Source of the DNA: Pycnococcus provasolii
Lineage: Eukaryota > Chlorophyta > Pseudoscourfieldiophyceae > Pseudoscourfieldiales
DNA length: 64,000 nt
NCBI GenBank assembly: GCA_049487715.1
Contig: CP150573.1
Coordinates: forward strand, 186,001-250,000
Direction of reading: 5' to 3'
Positions 57,955 through 64,000 of the stretch are shown one piece after another. Position 1 is the first letter of the stretch. The number at the start of each line of letters is the position of its first letter. The notes beneath the pieces were generated by a model. That model saw only the letters and a list, made by a program, of their open reading frames with translations, made no database searches and had not been told where the DNA came from. Both the position numbers and the translations under genes were made by a program.

Positions 57955-59340
57955 ATGATGGCGACGTCGTCTGCTCTTCGTTCCTCTGCTCGAACCCATC
58001 ATGCTCCCCTAGGTGGTTCTCGTGTGAGGAAGATCACATCTAGGAACATTGTGGGACCCAGGTTGGTGTCTTGCCCGGTGGGTTTCGTAGCGGCAGAAAC
58101 AGTCGAGTACGGTGTCGCGGAGTACCCCGAACCCGGGTTCTGTGCTGACGTTCTCTCACGGTTCCCTGAGGACCAAATTGCGACGACGTTCGAAGCGCGA
58201 GTACTGCTTGCCAACAACTGGAAGTGGCTCGACGTCAGGTCGACGTGCGAGTACGAAGAGGGATACGTGCCCGGAAGCGTGAACGTGCCGCTGATCAACG
58301 CCGTCAAGAGGTGGGATAGTGAGGTGAATGACAAGGTGTTCGTGCAAACCGTCAACCGAGACTTCGTCGCCGACGTGCTCAAGAAACTTCCTGACAAGGC
58401 TACACCCATCATGGTAGGCTGCTCGGATGGTATGATGCGAACCATCCCCGCACTCGAGGCGCTCGACGAGGCGGGATACACAAAGCTTGTCGCCGTCAAG
58501 GGAGGGTTCCTGAGGTGGACGTCCGTCTACGACAACAAGCTGCAACGCCGCCGCGAGGACAACTTTAAGGAGGTGTACAACGGAGATGGACGCGACTCTG
58601 CGGGCATCCACGGAACGGGAGCGTCGTTCGAGAACATCGGAGCCATTGAAAAGCTTCCGTTCCGCGATCACACCGAGTGGGTTGACTGGTGGGAGGAGAT
58701 GGATGGGGTTGACATGAGCGCCGTCCAGCAGCAGCAGCCTGATTACAGTGCGCCGCCTGCTCAGCAGCAGCCTGGTTACAGTGCACCGCCTGCTCAGCCG
58801 GCTGCGCCTCCGGCACAGACCAGCTACGCCAACCTGCCCGACTTCAACGCTCCGGCAGCGCCGGTGCCTGACTTCAACGCTCCGGCTGCGCAGCCCGCTG
58901 CACAGCCGAGCTACGCCAACCTGCCCGACTTCAACGCTCCGGCAGCGCCGGTGCCTGACTTCAACGCTCCGGCTGCGCAGCCTGCCGCACAGCCGAGCTA
59001 CGCCAACCTGCCCGACTTCAACGCTCCGGCAGCGCCGGTGCCTGACTTCAACGCTCCGGCCGCGCAGCCTGCCGCACAGCCGAGCTATCAGCCTGCTGCG
59101 GCTCCGGCACAGCCCAGCTACAACACCAGCATGCCTGAATTCAATGCTCCGGCCGCGCAGCCTGCCGCACAGCCGAGCTATCAGCCTGCTGCGGCTCCGG
59201 CAGAGCCCAGCTACAACCACAGTCTGCCCGACTTCAATGCTCCGGCCGCGCAGCCTGCCGCACAGCCGAGCTATCAGCCTGCTGCGGCTCCGGCACAGCC
59301 CAACTACAACACCAGCATGCCAGAACTGGGGGGTTGGTAA
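57955..59340 (+). CDS. plastid-type rhodanese-domain protein with Pro-Ala repeat tail
   Basis: The product is 461 aa from the ATG at 57955. The N-terminus (MMATSSALRSSARTHHAP) looks like a chloroplast transit peptide. Residues about 60-190 form a rhodanese fold: WKWLDVRSTCEYEEGYVPGS, VNVPL, then GCSDGMMRTIPALEAL with the active Cys at about 156, and LVAVKGGFLRW. The loop CSDGMMR fits a single-domain rhodanese. After an acidic, Trp-rich hinge (WVDWWEEMDG), residues about 245-460 are a disordered Pro/Ala/Gln tail with repeated PDFNAP and PSYxxLP motifs in units of about 29 residues, duplicated at DNA level. Thylakoid rhodanese-like proteins (TROL, CAS) exist in plants; whether this is one is uncertain, as no clear membrane helix is seen. 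Confidence 0.78.
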   Translation: MMATSSALRSSARTHHAPLGGSRVRKITSRNIVGPRLVSCPVGFVAAETVEYGVAEYPEPGFCADVLSRFPEDQIATTFEARVLLANNWKWLDVRSTCEYEEGYVPGSVNVPLINAVKRWDSEVNDKVFVQTVNRDFVADVLKKLPDKATPIMVGCSDGMMRTIPALEALDEAGYTKLVAVKGGFLRWTSVYDNKLQRRREDNFKEVYNGDGRDSAGIHGTGASFENIGAIEKLPFRDHTEWVDWWEEMDGVDMSAVQQQQPDYSAPPAQQQPGYSAPPAQPAAPPAQTSYANLPDFNAPAAPVPDFNAPAAQPAAQPSYANLPDFNAPAAPVPDFNAPAAQPAAQPSYANLPDFNAPAAPVPDFNAPAAQPAAQPSYQPAAAPAQPSYNTSMPEFNAPAAQPAAQPSYQPAAAPAEPSYNHSLPDFNAPAAQPAAQPSYQPAAAPAQPNYNTSMPELGGW

Positions 59341-59428
59341 AAGAAGTGATCTCTTTTATTTTACAGGAGTTACATGGGGGACGTTCCTACACTTTTCTTT
59401 ATGTTTTTTTATGGTTCTCCCGCGCCTC

Positions 59429-60964
59429 TCACCCGCCGATTTGGATCATGCTTCGATTGGGAAGGTGTGGTAGTGCGTCCAAGCCAGCGTGTCGCGCCTT
59501 TTTTCGACCAAGTGCCTCGGCAATCAACGACGCAATCTGCGCATCTGAGTCGCCACGACGCATGGCGTCGCGCAGGCTCACCTCGGCGTTGCCAAAAAGG
59601 CACACTTTCAGACTGCCATCCGCGAGAAGGCGCACGCGGTTGCAGTCGCCGCAGAAAGGCTGCGTCATCGACGTCACAAAGCTTACGGAGCCCGCGAAGC
59701 GTGAGTCGCTCCCCGGCGGCGGGGCGTAGCTCTTTCCCACCTCGCTCGGGTCGTCAGACGCACTTCGCACGAGCTCGGGAGCGTGCGCCAGCACGCGCCG
59801 TCTGGTGTCGTCGAACGACACGAGCTTTTCGCGATCGAAGCGATTTCCCGTGAATGGCATGTACTCGATGAATCGAACGTCGACGCGATTGTCTCGCGCG
59901 AGGTCGACAAAGTCCTCAATCTCGTCGTCATTCGAACCTCCCATTAGCACGACATTCACCTTGACATTTGCCCTTGCGCCGACGCCTCCTGTCGCGCCGA
60001 GGCGCGCCGAGGCGGCGTGTATCGCGTCGACGACGCGCGGGTGCCACTCCGCAGGTCGCCTGGCGAGCTTCTCAAACTTGTTGGCGTCGAGAGTGTCGAG
60101 AGAGATGTTCACGCGCTGCAGTCCAGCATCCGCGAGCTGGGCCACCTTACGTGGCGTGAGCTTCACGCCGTTCGTGGTCATCGCCAGGCTCTGCAATCCG
60201 TGCTTCTGAAGGTTTCCGAGTCCCTCGACAATCTGCACGATGTCACGTCGCACGGTCGGCTCGCCGCCGGTGAGCCTAATTTTCGTCACGCCAAGGCGAA
60301 CAAAGAGGCTTGCTAGTCTCATCGTCTCCTCGGCCGTCATGAGGTTTCCATCGGGCGAGAGCGGAACGCCCTCGACGGGCATGCAGTACTCGCACCTCAG
60401 GTTGCACCTCTCCGTGAGAGATATGCGGAGGTAGTTGTGCACGCGCGCGAACGAGTCTGTGAGGTATGCATCCTTCGAGAACTCGGCGCTATTAATTTCT
60501 TGCTGTTGTTGGCTGTGACGACGCTGCTGGTGGATTTGCCGCCTTTGCCTTTGTTCGTTTCCCACGGTTGTGTCGACTTCGTATCCCATTTCCGCCCATC
60601 TCCTTCTCATTGCGCGCGCATCGTCGTCGGAGTCGTCGTCCACTCCCTGGGAGGAGGATTTTGTGTTGTGCGTTGGTGATGGTGCAGACGCCTGCTCTTG
60701 GGTCGACGACGACGACGACACCGCAGACGAAGCCAACGAGGAAGAGAAGGACGTGGATGATGATGATGATGAGGAGGACGACATCATCAGAGAAGTGAGC
60801 CGAGAAAACACAGGAAAACACGACGGGTATGATCCCCTACAAGGGACTATGGAAGCCCCCAAGGTACCACCAGAGCAGCGAGACATGAAAGCAGAGAGCA
60901 CATGGAGAGATGACCCCCTGGCCCCTCTTGAGGCCAATGAACCAGCCATGGATGCCATGGACAT
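59429..60964 (-). CDS. CNX2: GTP 3',8-cyclase (MoaA/CNX2), molybdenum cofactor synthesis, mitochondrial
   Basis: The product is 511 aa. The first 160 residues are Ser/Gln-rich leader, with an N-terminus that fits a mitochondrial presequence. The radical SAM cluster is SLTERCNLRCEYC (Cys 187, 191, 194), followed by KIRLTGGEPTVRRDI and MTTNGVKL. The C-terminal second 4Fe-4S site is PFCGDCNRVRL with GSLKVCLFG, and the protein ends in the functional Gly-Gly (IQIGG). All catalytic elements are present. The enzyme converts GTP to the cyclic precursor of cPMP, the first step of molybdenum cofactor synthesis, needed for nitrate reductase. The leader is unusually long. The gene converges on the rhodanese gene with 88 bp between stops. 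Confidence 0.95.
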   Translation of the reverse strand: MSMASMAGSLASRGARGSSLHVLSAFMSRCSGGTLGASIVPCRGSYPSCFPVFSRLTSLMMSSSSSSSSSTSFSSSLASSAVSSSSSTQEQASAPSPTHNTKSSSQGVDDDSDDDARAMRRRWAEMGYEVDTTVGNEQRQRRQIHQQRRHSQQQQEINSAEFSKDAYLTDSFARVHNYLRISLTERCNLRCEYCMPVEGVPLSPDGNLMTAEETMRLASLFVRLGVTKIRLTGGEPTVRRDIVQIVEGLGNLQKHGLQSLAMTTNGVKLTPRKVAQLADAGLQRVNISLDTLDANKFEKLARRPAEWHPRVVDAIHAASARLGATGGVGARANVKVNVVLMGGSNDDEIEDFVDLARDNRVDVRFIEYMPFTGNRFDREKLVSFDDTRRRVLAHAPELVRSASDDPSEVGKSYAPPPGSDSRFAGSVSFVTSMTQPFCGDCNRVRLLADGSLKVCLFGNAEVSLRDAMRRGDSDAQIASLIAEALGRKKARHAGLDALPHLPNRSMIQIGG

Positions 60965-61746
60965 AGACTATGTATGCCAATATCAAAGGCCACCAAGGTG
61001 ACTGGAGTGCAGAATGCAGAATGAATCCCAATGAACACTAATGAAGAATGACGGCTGGGCGGATGGGCGAGGCACAATGCCGGCGGAGAGAACAGGGGCG
61101 TGAGGGGAGCGGCGTCGTGCGGGTGAGGTTGAGCGCGCGTGAGGTTGAGCGGTGTGGGGGAGGACCCTTTTCACCAACTCGCCCAACCCTCGGAAGGACA
61201 CGGAAGGACCACTGAAGGACCTGAAGGAAGGACCAGTTCGGGGTTTGAGTTCGGGGTTTGAGTTCGGGTTTGCCTCATGACGATACCTGTCCGCAGACCC
61301 TATAATGGGCGACTGGGCGGTGCAAGGTGCGTGTTGGTCGGAGAGAAGAGTCCAACGCGGTACAGTACAGTACCATACGCGGCTGGGCAAGTATGGAAAG
61401 GTAGTCATGTAAAGCTGTAATAAAGGGCTAAAAGGCTGTTGGCGGCACACCCTGGGAGAGCACTTGAGTGTGAGCGAAGAGGGAGGGAGCCACCTGAGGA
61501 ACACACCTGAGGGAGCCCTCCTTCTTGCCTGATGACCACCAAACGGCACCCCACGTCTCGCACAGTAGAACACACAACGGTCAGGATGAGTTTCACCTCG
61601 AACTCACGCGAACTACTCCGACTGTCTGTCAAGAAGATGAAAAAAGCTGAAAAGCATACTTTTTACGAGTCGCATAAAGTGCCCTCTCCAAGGTCCCGGC
61701 CGGCGGCCATCCATCCTTTCCAGACATCCGAGATTTCACGTCAGTC
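60965..61746. other. divergent intergenic region with GTTCGGGG repeats
   Basis: The shared upstream region of MoaA and the adenylate-kinase-like gene has three GAGTTCGGGGTTT units at about 61230-61275, the inverse orientation of the CCCGAACCC motifs seen elsewhere. Duplicated GCGTGAGGTTGAGCG units occur at 61118-61155. No gene is seen. Confidence 0.5.
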
Positions 61747-63807
61747 ATGGCCGCCACTTCAGCAGCAGCAGCCTGCCTCCTAAAGGTAACCACCTTGGTT
61801 AGGAGGAGCACCACAGCTTCTCTCTGTGGTGTGCGTGTGCTCCAGCCTTGCCTTTGCGTTACAGCGTCTTCTTCTTCTTCTTACCACCTAACCTTAACGA
61901 GGTCAGCGGCCGCACTCACGACCAGTGGGCAGTTCAGAAGTCAAACACGTGTTTCTTTGCCGCCTTTGGAAACTGCAAAGCTTTCAAGCTTTCAAGCGTT
62001 CCAACAAGCAAGGCGCGCGTCGTCGGCGTCGGCGTCGTCTTCCGCGCCGCCACCACCACCACCACCACCACCACCAACCCCGCCGTCGTCGACGCCGACG
62101 CCGACGCCACAGACACAGACGCAGACGCAGACACAGACACAGACACAGACACCGCTGCTGCAGAACTACTCGACTTCCACTTCCTCCGATCCCACCGCAG
62201 GAGCAGCCAGCGCCTCAACAAACGCCACGCCCGACGGCGTGTACGATCCGCGCGCAAAGTTCGTCTTTGACCGCTGCTGGGAAGAACTGGTCGCGCACTA
62301 CGGAGGCGTGAGGATGATACAGGCGCCGCGCGAAATCGTGCTCCTGAACGGCGCTCCAGGCTCGGGCAAGGGTGCCACGACACCTTACGTTCTCAAGGCG
62401 CGAGGACTCGCGCGAGGAATCAACGTCAGCAGCCTGCTGCACGAGGACCCAGACGCGAGCATAGCGATGGCCAAGGGACAGCTCGTCGACGACGGCTTTG
62501 TACTCAGCCTGCTCCTCAAGGCGCTCTTCGACCCGAGCAACTTTGGCGGTGGGTGCCTCGTCGACGGCTTCCCACGCACCCCGCTGCAGGTGGACTGCAC
62601 CAAGCTGCTCTTCGACAGGCTGCACGAGCTTCACTCCGAAAAACTAGAGGACACAGGACAAAGCATGCGCTGGAATAGACCGGCTTTCAAGTGCGTCGTG
62701 CTGTTCGTAGACGAGGAGGAGTCCGTGAAGCGGCAGCTCAGCCGTGGGAGGAGGTCGATTGAGCTCGCCCGTCGCGCGGAACGCGCGGGGCTCGACGGCG
62801 TGCAGCGCGCGAGGCTCTTCCGCGAGAACGGCGAGGTGCGCGAAACGGACATGAGCGAGGACAAGGCGAAGCAGCGCTACGACGTGTTCAGGGAGCACTA
62901 CGGCACTCTGCTACGTCTCAAGGAATACTTTCCGTTCCACATCATCGACGCCATGGGCAGCATCGCGGGTGTGGAGCAGCAGATCGAGAACGAACTTCGC
63001 TACCAGAGCAGCTTGGAACTGAGCCAGCGCACGTACGAGCACATTAAGCACATACCGCTGGCAAAGGACCTCACGCACCGCACGCGAGAGAGGCTTGTCT
63101 CACGTCTCGACAGATACTGCCAAATACACTTGGACAAATTTGAGAAAGTTCTCGGGCTCATTGATGACGAGGTGATCCCGCTTCTGCGGCGTAATTCACT
63201 TTCAGGCTACGCGCTGTACCAGACTACAAGCGAGTTATTCTGCGACGGCATGGGGGTTGACATGATGATTGACGTGCTCTCCGACCGTGGATTTAGCGTT
63301 TCGTACCGCAACGAGCTGCGTCCAGTATGGGTGGAGGAGGACTTGAAGAACAGCGATCACGGGACGATACCGCCGCTGGGCAGCGATTTGCGCTCGGGCG
63401 TAGACGGAGAGGAGGGGGAGGAGGAGCCTACCACTGTCCACGATTTCACCACATCCGCCGCCTTCCGCATGCGCTTCGTACACCGCTTTCGTGTGACGTT
63501 CGATTCGGCACGCAAGATGCTTCGTGGAAACTCTCCAGTTGGATTTGGTGGTAACGAGGTGAGGAATCGCATGTCTGCCGTGGCGAAGATTGACGACTCG
63601 CTCGCTCGTCTCGACGAGATGCGTCGCACAGGTGGAGGTCCGACGCTGAACGGAAGTGCACCAAAGCGACGCACCGATTACAAGAATAAGGCTGCAACTG
63701 CGATGGACGATGAAGACGTCTTCCTCTCATCGGCAGCTGTCACGATGAAGATGTCTCGTTCGAAAACAGGAGCGGAACTGCTCACTTCTCTAGACGAGAA
63801 GATCTAG
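61747..63807 (+). CDS. adenylate kinase-like protein with long C-terminal extension, organelle-targeted
   Basis: The product is 686 aa from the first ATG in frame (MAATSAAAACLLKVTTLVRR), whose start fits a plastid or mitochondrial transit peptide. Residues about 100-135 are Pro and Thr-Gln low complexity from CAC and CAGACA repeats. The kinase core runs about 190-420: P-loop LNGAPGSGKGATT (about 200-212), GQLVDDGFVL, CLVDGFPRTPLQVD and an Arg-rich lid (RQLSRGRRSIELARRAERAG). This corresponds to adenylate kinases that balance ATP, ADP and AMP. The lid is longer and less canonical than in short forms. The last 260 residues match no domain I recognise and contain ALYQTTSELFCDGMGVD. It could be a plant AMK5-like relative, but the extension is not clearly the same. 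Confidence 0.78.
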   Translation: MAATSAAAACLLKVTTLVRRSTTASLCGVRVLQPCLCVTASSSSSYHLTLTRSAAALTTSGQFRSQTRVSLPPLETAKLSSFQAFQQARRASSASASSSAPPPPPPPPPPTPPSSTPTPTPQTQTQTQTQTQTQTPLLQNYSTSTSSDPTAGAASASTNATPDGVYDPRAKFVFDRCWEELVAHYGGVRMIQAPREIVLLNGAPGSGKGATTPYVLKARGLARGINVSSLLHEDPDASIAMAKGQLVDDGFVLSLLLKALFDPSNFGGGCLVDGFPRTPLQVDCTKLLFDRLHELHSEKLEDTGQSMRWNRPAFKCVVLFVDEEESVKRQLSRGRRSIELARRAERAGLDGVQRARLFRENGEVRETDMSEDKAKQRYDVFREHYGTLLRLKEYFPFHIIDAMGSIAGVEQQIENELRYQSSLELSQRTYEHIKHIPLAKDLTHRTRERLVSRLDRYCQIHLDKFEKVLGLIDDEVIPLLRRNSLSGYALYQTTSELFCDGMGVDMMIDVLSDRGFSVSYRNELRPVWVEEDLKNSDHGTIPPLGSDLRSGVDGEEGEEEPTTVHDFTTSAAFRMRFVHRFRVTFDSARKMLRGNSPVGFGGNEVRNRMSAVAKIDDSLARLDEMRRTGGGPTLNGSAPKRRTDYKNKAATAMDDEDVFLSSAAVTMKMSRSKTGAELLTSLDEKI

Positions 63808-63899
63808 AAAGTAGAGCGCTGCAAAGCCTGTTTGCAAAAGAATAAGGCAGGAACGTGTTGATTAGATTTATTTTTTCAAATTTTTTAAAGTGTGTGTAG

Positions 63900-64000
63900 C
63901 TATTTTCTGATCAAAACATCTGGAGATGTGATTTCGTAACGTCGGGTTGATGCACGGTTGGTGGCGATGGCGACGACAACAAGCGCCAAGTGGAGCTCAC
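63900..64000 (-). CDS. C-terminus of an unidentified protein (runs off window)
   Basis: An open minus-strand frame enters at the right edge and stops at TAG 63900-63902, giving 32 residues with the end RRYEITSPDVLIRK after a hydrophobic LALVVVAIAT. The composition looks like coding sequence, and the position (convergent, 92 bp from the kinase stop, AT-rich spacer) fits a gene end. The family is unknown. Confidence 0.45.
   Translation of the reverse strand, partial: ELHLALVVVAIATNRASTRRYEITSPDVLIRK

Noticed and set aside
58156-59220. 354-aa minus-strand frame opposite the rhodanese repeats
   Set aside because: Antisense of the PA-rich repeats, giving Arg/Cys/Leu repeats without sense.

Overview
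This is a gene-dense stretch of a eukaryotic nuclear genome, most likely a green alga of the prasinophyte/core chlorophyte grade. The main evidence is a plastid-targeted geranylgeranyl diphosphate reductase, a plant-like ribosomal protein eL24, a 38-residue-repeat OPR-RAP organelle RNA-binding protein, and an organellar MoaA/CNX2. There are also several axonemal proteins, so the organism builds (or recently built) a cilium, and a GT29 sialyltransferase-like enzyme. Genes are intron-poor: I can place only two convincing introns, in CHLP and in a bestrophin-like gene. They are tightly packed in mixed orientation with short convergent 3' spacers. The species cannot be named from the sequence alone.

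Layout. 1-8.4 kb: N-terminus of a class I peroxidase-like gene divergent from a mitochondrial ALDH, an OPR-RAP protein, a tropinone-reductase-like SDR, an RCC1 propeller made of near-identical repeats, and a bicupin. 8.4-14.1 kb: a large TIR-NACHT-WD40 (NLR/STAND-like) gene and a 744-bp foldback element. 14.3-22.7 kb: a coiled-coil ciliary-type protein, a small ZNHIT3-tail-like protein, CHLP, and a DPY30/RIIa protein fused to a catalytically dead glutamine synthetase. 22.7-28.8 kb: a long spacer, a three-copy Cj0069-like ATP-grasp protein with an N-terminal acylation signal, and eL24. 29-42 kb: a tandem AAA ATPase, a membrane-anchored methyltransferase, a 4-TM unknown, a DHHC acyltransferase, an N-truncated MSH6-like MutS, a PhyH-type dioxygenase and GT29. 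42-49 kb: a Cys-rich multi-TM protein, a MATE remnant, a GT23-like fucosyltransferase, a bestrophin-like channel and an INO80C/Ies6-like protein. 49.5-64 kb: a prolyl-hydroxylase/CS/MSS51-C fusion, a Sel1 protein, DRC11/IQCA, a rhodanese with proline-alanine repeats, MoaA, an adenylate-kinase-like protein, and the C-terminus of one more gene at the edge.

Themes. (1) Ciliary genes: DRC11, the AXDND1/TSNAXIP1-like protein and the RIIa-pseudoGS. Two other proteins carry the same MGCGAS myristoyl/palmitoyl start. (2) Secretory-pathway glycosylation: GT29, the GT23-like enzyme and a type II membrane methyltransferase. (3) Repeat homogenisation inside coding sequence (WD40, RCC1, ATP-grasp, rhodanese tail). 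(4) Telomere-like CCCTAAA/CCCGAACCC arrays that occur only in 5' flanks and never in the convergent 3' spacers. Three genes (MSH, bestrophin, INO80C) need single-base frame changes. These may be assembly indels or real decay.

The strongest candidates for undescribed biology are the RIIa-pseudo-glutamine synthetase, the TIR-NACHT-WD40 receptor, the acylated triple ATP-grasp protein and the prolyl hydroxylase-CS-MSS51C fusion. Long antisense open frames over GC-rich genes were treated as shadows.
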